A stretch of DNA of 64,000 nt from NCBI RefSeq assembly GCF_023715725.1, contig NZ_JAMBOT010000010.1:1-64000 (forward strand), read 5' to 3'. Positions 22,294 through 31,136 of this stretch are shown here, one piece after another. Made by a program: the position numbers and the translations under genes. The DNA is from Paenibacillus pasadenensis. Lineage in GTDB: Bacteria; Bacillota; Bacilli; Paenibacillales; Paenibacillaceae. Position 1 is the first letter of the stretch. The number at the start of each line of letters is the position of its first letter. Below the pieces are notes generated by a model, which searched no databases, was not told the origin of the DNA, and saw only the letters and a list, made by a program, of their open reading frames with translations.

Positions 22294-23406
22294 ATGTTTA
22301 TCGTTATCGGGCTCGCATTCCTCGCGCTGTATCTCTTGATCGTATTTTACATCGGTTGGAGCGGCTGGACATGGATTAAACCGGCGGTATCACAACGATT
22401 CCGGCTATTCTATATCATTGCTCTTGCCTTTCTGGCAAGCTCCCTCGTTCTCTCCAGAGTTGTCGAAGGATCAACGATCCTGAGCGTTATCGGCAGCTAT
22501 TGGCTGGCTATATTCGGCTTACTAGTCATGCTGCTGCCGCTCGTTCATCTGACGGTTTGGTTGACGAAGCTGACGAAGCTTCCGCGGCATTCCGTCCATA
22601 AGTGGTCGGGGGTCGCAACGCTGATTTTACTGACGGTTCTGCTCGGCTATGGAAGCTTTAATGCTTTCAGTCCAACCGTGCGGTCCTATGACATTAAGAT
22701 CGATAAAAAAGGCCCGGAGAGCGGGGAGCTTCATATCGTGATGGCGTCCGATATGCATTTTGCTTATTTATCCGGAAAAGGCCACGCGGAACGCATGGTG
22801 GAGGAAATAAACGCGCTGAAGCCGGACATTGTTTTTTTTCCAGGCGACATTGTGGATGACGATATCGTCCCGTATAAGGAAAAAGGCATCGGGGATATTC
22901 TAGCGAAGATTGAAGCGCCGCTCGGCGTGTTTGCATCTTTGGGCAATCATGACCGGTTCAAAGGCGAGACCGGAGAGCTGATTGGACTGATTGAGGAGAG
23001 CGGCATACAGGTGCTTTATGACGAAGCAATCGAGGTTGGAGGCTGGCTGACGCTGGTCGGGCGAAAGGATTATAGCGATAGGGACAGAGCCGATTTGTCT
23101 GCTTTAGTAAAAGGAATCGACAGCTCCAAGCCCGTCATGATGTTAGAGCATCAGCCGGTCGAGCTGGATGTCGCACAGGAGCAGGGCATTGATTTGATGG
23201 TGTCCGGTCATACGCATCGCGGTCAGATTGCGCCGGGGAATCTGCTTACTGCCAGATTGTTTGAAAATGACTGGGGTCACCTGCAAAAAAGCCAGCTGCA
23301 TTCCATTGTTTCCTCTGGTTACGGCTTCTGGGGCCCTCCCATCCGGATCGGGTCGCGGTCGGAGATTGTGTCCATTCATGTGCGGTTTGCCAATTCGCAG
23401 TCTTAA
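22294..23406 (+). CDS. Membrane-anchored metallophosphoesterase, YkuE/YkoQ-like
   Basis: A 370-residue protein with about five N-terminal helices (residues 1-130) and a calcineurin-type phosphoesterase domain on the outer face. Metal ligands are in DMH, FFPGDIVDDD, LGNHDRF and SGHTHRGQ. The family hydrolyses phosphodiesters or UDP-sugars and lipids; the substrate here is unknown. The ATG at 22294 is chosen because AAGGAGG stands before it and the peptide then begins with a membrane helix; the frame is open back to 22120 through remnant DNA. A shared terminator follows. Confidence 0.88.
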   Translation: MFIVIGLAFLALYLLIVFYIGWSGWTWIKPAVSQRFRLFYIIALAFLASSLVLSRVVEGSTILSVIGSYWLAIFGLLVMLLPLVHLTVWLTKLTKLPRHSVHKWSGVATLILLTVLLGYGSFNAFSPTVRSYDIKIDKKGPESGELHIVMASDMHFAYLSGKGHAERMVEEINALKPDIVFFPGDIVDDDIVPYKEKGIGDILAKIEAPLGVFASLGNHDRFKGETGELIGLIEESGIQVLYDEAIEVGGWLTLVGRKDYSDRDRADLSALVKGIDSSKPVMMLEHQPVELDVAQEQGIDLMVSGHTHRGQIAPGNLLTARLFENDWGHLQKSQLHSIVSSGYGFWGPPIRIGSRSEIVSIHVRFANSQS

Positions 23407-23410
23407 CGTA

Positions 23411-23443
23411 AAGGGTGAGGCCGAGAATTTCGGTCTCACCCTT
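23411..23443. terminator. Bidirectional hairpin terminator
   Basis: AAGGGTGAG..CCGA pairs with TCGG.CTCACCCTT. It lies between the convergent phosphoesterase and ABC ATPase genes. Confidence 0.75.
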
Positions 23444-23459
23444 CTGTATTTGTCCGGCC

Positions 23460-24440
23460 TCACCCCGTCGTCCGATAAACCTCACGTATCGCGTCCTCGA
23501 TATCCGGTTCTTGGACGCTAAGGTCACGGATTGGCAGCATTCCCGACAGGTCGGAAATCAGCTCGGACGCCGAGATGGCGGTTTTATCGAACTGATACCA
23601 CACCTTCAGCCCATCCTGCCGCAAAATCTTCGCCCGTGCATGCTCCGGCGCCTGAGCTGTCTCGGACAGCTCAATGACGAGCAGGCGGTGCGGCGCCAGC
23701 TTTCCTACGATTGAATCCAGCGGACCGTCCTCGACGAGGCGGCCGTGGTTCACAACGAGGAGCCGCGAACATAACTGCTCAACATCGTCGAGGTCATGTG
23801 TCGTTAAAACAACCGTCATACGCCGTTCCCGGTTCATCGTCCGAATGAATCCGCGAATGGCGTGTTTGGCGTCAGCGTCGAGGCCAATCGTCGGCTCATC
23901 CAGAAACAGCACCGTCGGCTCATGGATCATGGACGCCGCCAAATCACCGCGCATCCGTTGACCAAGCGAAAGCTGCCTGACCGGCGTGTCGATAAAGTCC
24001 TGAATGCGCAGGACATCGTTCAGCATGTCCAGCGTTGCTTTAAATCTTTTATCCTCAATCCGATAAATTCGCTTCAGCAGCTCAAACGTCTCGCCAAGCC
24101 GCAAATCCCAATAAAGCTGTGTCCGTTGACCGAACACTACGCCTAACTGGCGCACGACGGCTTTTCGTTCTTTTTGCGGCGATAGGCCGCACACGCGGAT
24201 GCTTCCGGCGGTCGGATAGAGAATGCCCGTCAGCATTTTAATCGTGGTGCTTTTCCCGGCTCCATTTGGACCGATATAACCGACGATATCCCCTTGCTCA
24301 ATGTCGAACGACAGGCCGTCCACGCCGCGCACGATCTTTTTTTCGGGCAAAACCAAGCTGCGAATCGCGTTCCCCAGCCCCGTTTTTTTGCGCACAACGA
24401 CAAATTCCTTAATCAAATCCTTGACCTCTATAATCGCCAC
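23460..24440 (-). CDS. ABC-2 transporter ATP-binding protein
   Basis: A 326-residue ATPase that energises the two permeases encoded just upstream. Walker A is GPNGAGKST, the Q-loop region is VVFGQRTQLYWDL, the signature is LSLGQRMR, and Walker B is VLFLDEPTIGLD. The switch His lies in LTTHDLDD. The C-terminal 80 residues are an accessory domain as in NatA/DrrA-like and viologen-exporter ATPases. The upstream permease stop is 11 bases before the start, so the three genes form one operon. Export of a drug, peptide or lipid is the usual role; the substrate is unknown. Confidence 0.9.
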   Translation of the reverse strand: MAIIEVKDLIKEFVVVRKKTGLGNAIRSLVLPEKKIVRGVDGLSFDIEQGDIVGYIGPNGAGKSTTIKMLTGILYPTAGSIRVCGLSPQKERKAVVRQLGVVFGQRTQLYWDLRLGETFELLKRIYRIEDKRFKATLDMLNDVLRIQDFIDTPVRQLSLGQRMRGDLAASMIHEPTVLFLDEPTIGLDADAKHAIRGFIRTMNRERRMTVVLTTHDLDDVEQLCSRLLVVNHGRLVEDGPLDSIVGKLAPHRLLVIELSETAQAPEHARAKILRQDGLKVWYQFDKTAISASELISDLSGMLPIRDLSVQEPDIEDAIREVYRTTG

Positions 24441-24451
24441 TGGTATGCCCC

Positions 24452-25264
24452 CTATGAACCTGCGCTCTCGTATCTGCGTAACCCTAACCGGAAAATGCTA
24501 TATGCGACGACCATGCAAATGATGCCTGCTACAAGCGTCCAAATGGCCATATCGAGCGGCAGCTCCAGCGATGCCGGTTTGCCCAGGAAGCTTTCCGCCG
24601 GATAAAAGCTGATGAAGCCGATCGGGAACAGAAACGTCAGCACGGCTTGAACTACATGCGGATACAAGGTCAGCGGGTACATCGTCGTCCGCTCCAATGT
24701 CGCCACCGACATGCCGATCAGATTGCGGCTGCGTTTTGTCCAGAAAGCAACGGCCCCGACAATCGTATACAGACTGCCGCGAATGAACAGGCCGCCAATG
24801 ACAACGAGGATAAGCTTAGCGATGTTCCCGGCTTCCCAGCTGAAATCGACGGCATGCGCGGCGTACAAAAAGATGACGACACCCGGAATGAGATCAATGA
24901 GGCCGATGAAGTTAAAATACCCGGTGACAAATTGGAAAAAAACATTCAGCGGGCGAAGCAGCAGCCGATCGAACTCCCCGCGGATGACCGCCGTTTCGGT
25001 GCCCCAGGTCGGGATGAAAAACACGACGACAAGTCCGTGGCTCAGCAGTCCAAGTCCGTACAGAAACGCGAGATCGTCGAACGCCCATCCTTCTAAAGGC
25101 TGGAATCGGTCGACAATAATGCGAAGCATCCATATGCCGGCAAAATATTGGGTCGGAATCATGATGAGCCAGCTTACAAGAAAGAGCGGATATTCCAGCT
25201 GCCGCTGAATCGCCAGCTTGGCATAGTAGCCGAATACGCTCAAATAATGCCTTATTTCGCTCAT
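24452..25264 (-). CDS. ABC-2 family permease (DUF990 type)
   Basis: A 270-residue permease with six predicted helices; it has PTWGTETAVIRGEFDRLLLR in the loop typical of the ABC_6/DUF990 group. The start is taken at the ATG at 25264 (MSEIRHYL). This begins 7 bases after the stop of the first permease; the frame runs further upstream in overlap with that gene, which is unlikely to be used. Middle gene of a three-gene exporter operon (permease, permease, ATPase). Confidence 0.87.
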   Translation of the reverse strand: MSEIRHYLSVFGYYAKLAIQRQLEYPLFLVSWLIMIPTQYFAGIWMLRIIVDRFQPLEGWAFDDLAFLYGLGLLSHGLVVVFFIPTWGTETAVIRGEFDRLLLRPLNVFFQFVTGYFNFIGLIDLIPGVVIFLYAAHAVDFSWEAGNIAKLILVVIGGLFIRGSLYTIVGAVAFWTKRSRNLIGMSVATLERTTMYPLTLYPHVVQAVLTFLFPIGFISFYPAESFLGKPASLELPLDMAIWTLVAGIICMVVAYSIFRLGLRRYESAGS

Positions 25265-25271
25265 AACCGCC

Positions 25272-26072
25272 TCATCCTCCCTGCACCATGACTTTGCCGC
25301 GCGCCCGCGTCCAGATCCAGGCGAGCAGCCCGCCGAGAAGCGCGATCCAAATGACCTGTATGCCCATCCCTCGCAGCGCCTCCGCAGGGGTCGACATCCC
25401 AATGTAGACGCTGAGCGGCAGCTGGTACGTATACTGAAACGGCAGCCATTCCGATATCCGCTGCAGCCCCTCGGGGAAAAACCAGAGCGGCACCATGCTG
25501 CCGGACAACACGCGGATGAACGCGTCTTTTACCATGCCGAGATTGCCGAGCTCTGCCACCCAGAACGCCACAAGCCCGACCATCGCGCTCATGAGCCAAA
25601 GAATCATAAAGCTGAGCGCGCAGCTGGCGGCGAACAGCACAGCAGCCGTTGGACTATCCGGCATCGGAAACCCGAACAGCAGCGACGCCATCAGCACGAG
25701 CGGAACGGCTTTGTTCACGAGTGAGCTGACCATGCTGCCCAGGTCCTCGGACAAATAGATGCCGAGCAGGTTCAGCGGCCGCATGAAATCAAGCGCGATG
25801 TTGCCCTCGCGAACTTGGTTGTAAATGGTGTTTTGGACGCCGGTGCTGAATACGGCAGCCATGAGAACCGAAACGACCGTGTACGTGATCATCTCGTCCA
25901 GCCCGACGACGGATGCGCCTGAGCCGAGAACGTCACCGCCGTATGCCGCTTTCCAGATGAAGACAGACGCTGCGAGCAGGATGAGGTCACCGATCATGCC
26001 GATCCAGACGTCGAAACGGTAGGCGAGCGCGGTCAATACTCTCATTTTGATCAAATAACCATAAGCCCTCAT
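25272..26072 (-). CDS. ABC-2 family permease
   Basis: A 266-residue permease, first gene of the exporter operon, with six helices and the loop YNQVREGNIALDFMRPLNLL characteristic of this group of paired permeases. The ATG at 26072 (MRAYGYLIKM) is preferred: GGGAGTGG lies before it and paired permeases share this start pattern. The 45 extra codons upstream lack similarity. The two permeases probably form a heterodimeric channel with the ATPase at 23460. Confidence 0.87.
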   Translation of the reverse strand: MRAYGYLIKMRVLTALAYRFDVWIGMIGDLILLAASVFIWKAAYGGDVLGSGASVVGLDEMITYTVVSVLMAAVFSTGVQNTIYNQVREGNIALDFMRPLNLLGIYLSEDLGSMVSSLVNKAVPLVLMASLLFGFPMPDSPTAAVLFAASCALSFMILWLMSAMVGLVAFWVAELGNLGMVKDAFIRVLSGSMVPLWFFPEGLQRISEWLPFQYTYQLPLSVYIGMSTPAEALRGMGIQVIWIALLGGLLAWIWTRARGKVMVQGG

Positions 26073-26271
26073 GTCCGACCACTCCCTCACAACTAGAAAA
26101 AATAGGAATAAATTGAAATAAACAATACCAGAAAAAAGGGAGCTCGTCACGATAAATATACGACTACAAAAAGGGCGCGGACTTCTAGACAGGAGGTCGG
26201 TTCTCATTTGCGCCAGCTGGAATTTACTAATAGCAGATCTTAATTAATTCCAACTAGCAGAGGTGAGAGGA

Positions 26272-27249
26272 TTGGCAACAATAAAGGTAGTGCCGGGCAG
26301 TCCAACGGCTATTCAGGACGCGGTTAACTTGGCTCGCGAGGGCGACGTTATTTTGGTGCATAAGGGCGTTTATCATGAACAGGTGAAAATTGAAGGCAAT
26401 AAAGACAACATTCGCATCGTTGCGGAGCATAAGTATAAGGCGGTTTTGGACGGCCGTTTCGTATTAAGGGAGGCCTTCACATTAGAAAGCGTCGCAGGCG
26501 TGGAAATTGACGGTTTTAAAATTAAAAACTATAGTTCCTGCGGCATTCGAATTGTTAAAGGAAAATCGCATCGCGTCCTGGAGAATGAAATTAGCGACAT
26601 AACTGGAAAAAAGAAAAAGGGCAGGCCGTTTGGCATACACGCCAGCCGTTCAGAAGGCAACCTTTTAATGCGGAACAAAATCGAGCGAATCGGGGAAACG
26701 GATACGGGTAGCGGCAGCGGGATTCAGCTCAGCGAGTCTTCGGGAAATTGGATCGTACGGAATAAGATTGTGAAAAATTCTTTATTTGGGATAGAGACCA
26801 AGCGGGGATCGCATAACGCGATTGTTGAAAACCGGATTTCCGATAACAAGAGCGATGGAATTAAGATTAACAGGTCGGACAATTCGCTTATCATAGACAA
26901 CAAGCTCGAGGATAATGGCGGACACGGCATGTATGGCCGCAGCAAAAACAATCTCGTTATAGATAGCAAAATCAAAAACAACCATAAAAACGGCTTGAAG
27001 TTTTCATTCAACTATAATTTGGCCTTCGGCAATAACATCAAGGACAATCGTCGAAGCGGCGTGGCGGTTGATTCGGATTTTAACGAAATACAGCGTAATG
27101 ATATTAAGCGTAACAAAAATAACGGCATATCAATCCGGGCTCCTCATAAGGGCAACTTTGTGTTTGAGAACCGATTGAAGGGCAATACACCGAAGAATAT
27201 TAAGGATCGGGGCAAGCATAACAATATTCTGCGAAATAAGAAGGGTTAG
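26272..27249 (+). CDS. Right-handed parallel beta-helix protein (NosD/PbH1 repeats)
   Basis: A 325-residue protein built of about ten imperfect repeats of roughly 22 residues with N-rich turns (such as NLLMRNKIERIGET and NGISI...GNFVFENRLKGN). This is typical of the pectin-lyase-like CASH/PbH1 fold. No catalytic Asp cluster of pectate lyase and no signal peptide are visible, so it may be cytoplasmic, spore-associated or exported another way. It is very basic (many Lys and Arg). A TTG at 26272 fits the AGAGGTGA ribosome site (26259-26266) better than the GTG at 26263. Confidence 0.78.
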   Translation: MATIKVVPGSPTAIQDAVNLAREGDVILVHKGVYHEQVKIEGNKDNIRIVAEHKYKAVLDGRFVLREAFTLESVAGVEIDGFKIKNYSSCGIRIVKGKSHRVLENEISDITGKKKKGRPFGIHASRSEGNLLMRNKIERIGETDTGSGSGIQLSESSGNWIVRNKIVKNSLFGIETKRGSHNAIVENRISDNKSDGIKINRSDNSLIIDNKLEDNGGHGMYGRSKNNLVIDSKIKNNHKNGLKFSFNYNLAFGNNIKDNRRSGVAVDSDFNEIQRNDIKRNKNNGISIRAPHKGNFVFENRLKGNTPKNIKDRGKHNNILRNKKG

Positions 27250-27318
27250 AGAGGGGAATTGCTGGCAAGCAAATAGAATGGCTGTCATGGGTGGCTGGAA
27301 ATACTTTTTAAAACAAGG

Positions 27319-27364
27319 CTATTGTGCCAAAGGAGCCGTGCTGGAACACGGCTCCTTCATTTAG
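27319..27364. terminator. Hairpin terminator derived from a toxin-locus repeat
   Basis: AAGGAGCCGTG, loop, CACGGCTCCTT: a perfect 11-bp stem between convergent genes. The whole segment from CTATTGTGCC to TTAG matches 19111-19155 (the 5' part of the antitoxin RNA) at most positions, so it is probably a fossil now serving as a terminator. It includes the stop codon of the GNAT gene. Confidence 0.7.
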
Positions 27365-27894
27365 TCCAGGTCCTCCACCGTTATCGCAAACAAATCATGA
27401 TCCTCCCAAGCGCCGTTAATCTTAATATAACGCTTCGCCAGTCCCTCGTGACGGAAGCCTGCTTTAGTCAGGACGCGAGCGGAGCGCGCATTTCTGGGCA
27501 TGACGCCTGCTTGTACGCAGTGCAAACCGAGCTCGTCGAACGCAGCCTGTACAGCAAGCTCAACGGCTTTTGTTGCATATCCTTTTCCGTTATGGGCTTG
27601 GTCAATGAAATACCCGACATTGGCATGCTGGGCCGGGCCGCGTGTTATACCGGTCAGCGCTATTCTCCCTATGATCTCGTCGGTTTCGGCAAGGAAGATG
27701 CCGAATGCATACGCCTGGTCGTTCTTGGCGCTTACAGCGCCGTTTGCAATCTCTGCCCGCTGCCCATCAATCGTAAAATGCGTCTCATCGCGAATCGGTT
27801 CAAAAGGCTGAAAAAACTCACGGTTCCTTCGCTTCAGCTCCAGCAAACGTTCTGCATCATGCGGCTCCAATGGACGAATGTAAATCTGGCCCAC
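27361..27894 (-). CDS. GNAT acetyltransferase, RimJ/RimL-like
   Basis: A 177-residue acetyltransferase of the ribosomal-protein-alanine N-acetyltransferase group. It opens with YIRPLEPHDAERLLELKRRN and contains the acetyl-CoA loop IDQAHNGKGYATKAVELAVQ and the end PRNARSARVLTKAGFRHEGL. It resembles B. subtilis YjcK/YdaF. Substrates of these proteins are N-termini of ribosomal proteins or small amines. Monocistronic, convergent with the beta-helix gene; its stop codon lies inside a repeat fossil. Confidence 0.87.
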   Translation of the reverse strand: MGQIYIRPLEPHDAERLLELKRRNREFFQPFEPIRDETHFTIDGQRAEIANGAVSAKNDQAYAFGIFLAETDEIIGRIALTGITRGPAQHANVGYFIDQAHNGKGYATKAVELAVQAAFDELGLHCVQAGVMPRNARSARVLTKAGFRHEGLAKRYIKINGAWEDHDLFAITVEDLD

Positions 27895-27983
27895 TTCTAA
27901 TCAACCCTTTCTGTATGATACATATTAACTGTACCCTTGGTCTGACGCCAATCTTGTTATAATACTACACACGAATGAATTGG

Positions 27984-28031
27984 AAAAACCCAAATAAATA
28001 CCGTTAATTTACGGTATTTATTTGGGTTTTT
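27984..28031 (-). terminator. 21-bp perfect hairpin terminator
   Basis: AAAAACCCAAATAAATACCG plus T (27984-28004), 6-base loop, exact complement (28011-28031). The unusually long perfect arms carry A and T runs on both ends. It lies 37 bases after the stop of the broken small gene at 28069. Confidence 0.85.
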
Positions 28032-28068
28032 ATAAAACGTATATCGTCCCAAGGACTCGTTTCTAGGT

Positions 28069-28231
28069 TTACTCCGGTTTGTCCTTATCCTTTTGAGAAT
28101 GAATTAAAATATTAAGCTTCTCAATGATCTGCTGATCATTTTCTAAATGTTTCTTCAACTTCCCATTGTTATTTAGTACAACGAAGAGAATTGCGCACGC
28201 AATTACTTACAGGGAAAAGCAGGATGGTCAC
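28069..28231 (-). pseudogene. Small membrane/coiled-coil protein, one-base frameshift
   Basis: GGGGGGACTGC precedes a GTG at 28231 that reads MTILLFPVS and then leaves frame. One base further the other frame gives IACAILFVVLNNNGKLKKHL, then ENDQQIIEKLNILIH and a charged end. Joined by removing one base of the AGTAATT stretch, this is a 52-residue protein with an N-terminal membrane helix and a coiled coil. Such small anchored proteins are common in Bacilli. As written it is broken. Confidence 0.6.
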
Positions 28232-28276
28232 GCAGTCCCCCCTGGATTGCATCTGACCAGCCCCTTTGTAAATCAA

Positions 28277-28993
28277 CTACTCTCCTCCGGTTATGTCCTC
28301 GTACTGACGGACAATTTTGGCCCAGCGGGCATCGTTTGGATCGCAGCCTCGCACTAGCTCCTGCAGCTTGTCCTCCACGCCTTGAGGAGCGGTTAACTCA
28401 AGATGAAGATGAATATCCAGCACCACGAGCAGCAGCTTCGCCAAGTCCAGTTCGTTTACTGGCAGCGAGGCCACATCAGCGGGGAAAAACTTCTTCAGCA
28501 TCAGAAGCGCGGAATGACTGTCTTCCTTTGAATACATCAGGTCGAATAAAATTTCGAAATGTTTGGCATAATCGGCATGTTCCATCGTTCTCAAAAAAGA
28601 AGGTTCGTCCACTGTAGCGTTAGGCGTTCCAATAAATAACGTGTTTCCGCCCAAATCTGTGATGATGAACCGCCGGTCTTCGGCCAAGTCTTTCAGCTTG
28701 GATATTCGCGGAATGCCGGAGCGCGGAATTTTACCGGAGTTTCGTTTCAGACCGGAAGTAAATGTTTCATATACCGCTTGCACGTCGTCCACTTCCACGT
28801 AGCACATTTGCGAATTTTCCGCCGGAATGGTTTTTTTGCTGACGTAAAAATGAATCTCCAGCTCCCCAAACTTAACTACTGCATAAGGATGGGGGCGATT
28901 GGAGGTGTAGGTGCACTGAAAGCCCAAGCTCTCGTAAAAGGACACCTGTTCCTTAATGGACGGGCAGGGTAAAATAGGCTTAATTTGATTCAT
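28277..28993 (-). CDS. VOC-family (glyoxalase/bleomycin-resistance-like) protein with helical tail
   Basis: A 238-residue protein. Residues 1-125 form a VOC domain: IKPILPCPSIKEQVSFYESL, HFYVSK and FIITDLGGNTLFIG. Residues 126-238 are helical, Leu- and Asp-rich (PVNELDLAKLLLVVLDIHLH), and not part of the VOC fold; this tail occurs in a subgroup of uncharacterised VOC proteins. The metal-binding residues of true glyoxalases are not obvious. The start is one of two adjacent ATGs (28996, 28993) behind CGGTGG; an earlier ATG at 29011 lacks a ribosome site. Confidence 0.78.
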   Translation of the reverse strand: MNQIKPILPCPSIKEQVSFYESLGFQCTYTSNRPHPYAVVKFGELEIHFYVSKKTIPAENSQMCYVEVDDVQAVYETFTSGLKRNSGKIPRSGIPRISKLKDLAEDRRFIITDLGGNTLFIGTPNATVDEPSFLRTMEHADYAKHFEILFDLMYSKEDSHSALLMLKKFFPADVASLPVNELDLAKLLLVVLDIHLHLELTAPQGVEDKLQELVRGCDPNDARWAKIVRQYEDITGGE

Positions 28994-29171
28994 CATTAAC
29001 CACCGTTTCATTGCGGGAATTTGATTTCACTTAAATCGTACTACATTTATGCAAGTGCTAAAGTTTTTATTCAACGATCAGATGCAGATTGGTTACGGAT
29101 TTACAAACCCTCTCATGAGCTTGAGGAATCTAATTGAAGGTAAAATTAAGCAGCAAAAGGAGCAATTTCAT

Positions 29172-29465
29172 ATGACTGTTTCCAAAAAAACGCTGAGAGT
29201 ATGTAATAAAGGACATCGTTACTACAAGAGTTCAGATTGTCCAACTTGTCCGACTTGCGCAATGGAGAGCGCTCCGGAGAGCGGCTTCCTCTCGGAGCTG
29301 TCTGCGCCTGCGAGAAGAGCATTGGAGCATGAGGGGATATTAACGTTGAAGCAGCTATCTGCTTTTAGTGAAAAAGAGATTTTAAGGCTCCACGGAATGG
29401 GGCCGGCGTCGATGCCGAAGCTCCGGGCGGCGCTAGAGTCGGAAGGATTGGCTTTTCGGAACTAA
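29172..29465 (+). CDS. Small RNA-polymerase alpha-CTD-like protein with Cys cluster
   Basis: A 97-residue protein. The N-terminal 40 residues hold a Cys/His cluster (VCNKGHRYYKSSDCPTCPTC) that may bind zinc. Residues 42-95 resemble the helix-hairpin-helix of the RNA polymerase alpha C-terminal domain (LSAPARRALEHEGILTLKQL, LHGMGPASMPKLRAALE). The alpha CTD binds UP-element DNA and activators. A free copy with a zinc finger may bind DNA or polymerase, but no function is known. AAAGGAG precedes the ATG at 29172; the frame upstream lacks similarity. Confidence 0.75.
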   Translation: MTVSKKTLRVCNKGHRYYKSSDCPTCPTCAMESAPESGFLSELSAPARRALEHEGILTLKQLSAFSEKEILRLHGMGPASMPKLRAALESEGLAFRN

Positions 29466-29788
29466 ACGTGCAGCCGTTGTGAGCCTGGCTTCCGGACTAA
29501 ACGGAAAAAACGGTTTGAACCGTACTTTCCCTTTTTCGGCCTTGTCATACGCCTTAGTATAGAACTTATACTGGTACGCTATGGAGGTTGTTATGGAACC
29601 TGAACATACGATGGCTAAAGTGGTTGAAAGGCTCAAAATATGATGAATGAAAGGGAGCTGCTTCCATAACAGATTCGTTGATCAAAGCGGGTAAACCCCG
29701 TTATATAGATTGCTGGAAGAGTCAGAAGAAAGGAGGGCCTGTGAGGCTCTTTTTCTTTTGACTCTTTTATATTGCGTTATTCCGCTTT
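29466..29788. other. Intergenic spacer with a tiny reading frame
   Basis: About 320 bases. AGTATA/TATACT (29555-29571) is a short dyad. GGAGG precedes an ATG at 29593 that opens only 16 codons (MEPEHTMAKVVERLKI). No stronger gene is visible. The stretch may hold a gene remnant or regulatory leader. Confidence 0.3.
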
Positions 29789-30238
29789 TTACGGAAGCTT
29801 GCCTTCTGTCAGCGCTTGTACGGCTTTGTCGATGCGCCGCTGGCGCGTCTCAGCCGTTTTGGCTCCTTCAATGGAGAGAACGATACGGTTTTTGTTGCTG
29901 TATGATAATCCGTCAAAATAACGGCGGGCCTCCTCGGCTCCTTCCAGTGCAGCAGCCAGATCCTCCGGCGCAACAATTTCCCGAGGGGCTGTATCCATCT
30001 CCACCTCAACCTCAATTTGATCCCCTGCGGCAACCCCGGCGCCTTCGCGGTTTGCAGCGCTTAGCGGGATCCAGAATTGGCCGCCCATGAAGGCAATTGT
30101 GCTTCGATAGGCATACTCCCCGATTTTGACATGCACGGCCGGTTTTTTACCTGAACCAAGTGCGGCAACAATTTCGTCAGGCACCTGAATTCCGGTGGCG
30201 GTTTTGCCGCTTAAATAAACGACGGATTGAAATTTCAT
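29789..30238 (-). CDS. DUF1905/YdeI-like protein
   Basis: A 149-residue protein with an N-terminal DUF1905 beta-barrel (residues 1-85, with GIQVPDEIVAALGSGKKPAV and AFMGGQFWIPLSAANR). A C-terminal YdeI/OmpD-associated helical segment follows (AEEARRYFDGLSYSNKNRIV, ending with an ARG-rich TRQRRIDKAV). Related proteins are widespread in Bacilli without known function; some act in bacteriocin or antibiotic-peptide resistance. The ATG at 30238 (MKFQSVVY) fits the family start and has GAGGCG upstream. Confidence 0.82.
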   Translation of the reverse strand: MKFQSVVYLSGKTATGIQVPDEIVAALGSGKKPAVHVKIGEYAYRSTIAFMGGQFWIPLSAANREGAGVAAGDQIEVEVEMDTAPREIVAPEDLAAALEGAEEARRYFDGLSYSNKNRIVLSIEGAKTAETRQRRIDKAVQALTEGKLP

Positions 30239-30440
30239 CGGGAACGCCTCATTTCTCGGGATGGAATGGATGGAATTATTCTCATGATACGAAAGTCTTT
30301 CTATGCAAACAAGCCGCAATCCGACCGATACAAAAAGTAGTGCAAATTTACTAAAATAATGGGTTATTTTGGACCAAATCCCAGAATAACCGCGTAAATG
30401 GTTGAAGAACTTATTTTCGAGCCAAAGGAGTTACGTTGTT

Positions 30441-30950
30441 ATGATGAACGATCCGCTTCCTCGTCCTACGCCCGAGCCAGTCCGGCCTGCAGCCGCAATG
30501 ATTGGAGCCGCGGTTCCCGCAGTAAAAAGCGACTGGCGCCGGTTAGCCTTTTGGATGAGAGCCGCCGCTGTGGCTACGCTGATGTTCGGTCTTTTCCAGT
30601 CGGTTATCGGCTTGCTTAATTTTGGTCTCGGTACGATTGCCGGATTACTTGAAGTTACTCTAGCCGTTTGGATGCTGCGAATGAGCTCGCAGGCGCTGCG
30701 CATCGAGCAGATGGCGGAGTCGCCTGACGAACTGCACAAGCTATCCAGACAGCTTATTATATATTTCCGCCTGCAGCTGCTGTTTACGCTTGCTTTCGGA
30801 TTTGTCGTCATCATGCTGGTGCTAACGATTTTGCAGTTCCTCACCGACTGGGACTGGCTTATCCACCTCGTTCAACAGGGGCGGAAGTTCGACAAGCTGC
30901 TCATGAAGCTGGAGAAATGGTACGGGATCGTCTACGGCTGGTTCAGCTGA
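30441..30950 (+). CDS. Membrane protein, DUF5362-like
   Basis: A 169-residue protein with a Pro-rich cytoplasmic head (DPLPRPTPEPVRPAAAMIG) and three to four helices (about residues 40-62, 66-84 and 112-138). A basic and aromatic tail follows. It resembles the DUF5362 group of small membrane proteins, but the match is judged by eye. AAAGGAG lies 10 bases before the ATG at 30441. A compound hairpin terminator follows. Function unknown. Confidence 0.6.
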   Translation: MMNDPLPRPTPEPVRPAAAMIGAAVPAVKSDWRRLAFWMRAAAVATLMFGLFQSVIGLLNFGLGTIAGLLEVTLAVWMLRMSSQALRIEQMAESPDELHKLSRQLIIYFRLQLLFTLAFGFVVIMLVLTILQFLTDWDWLIHLVQQGRKFDKLLMKLEKWYGIVYGWFS

Positions 30951-30967
30951 GTTTAATAAGTTGGAAT

Positions 30968-31013
30968 GCAAACGGCGTCCGTGGAGCAGCAGCTCCATTG
31001 GCGCCGTTTGTGC
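30968..31013 (+). terminator. Compound hairpin terminator
   Basis: GCAAACGGCG pairs with CGCCGTTTGTGC around an inner TGGAGC/GCTCCA hairpin. The T tail is short. Confidence 0.7.
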
Positions 31014-31136
31014 TTGCAGCTAACTCCGAATCGCATAAAGGCTGGCAGCGGGGGAATGCTTTACAACATTAGCCAAGCTCTGCCGGAATTCAGGGGTGTC
31101 TTAAAAAAAGCAGTGCATTAAATGGAGGGAACGGTA

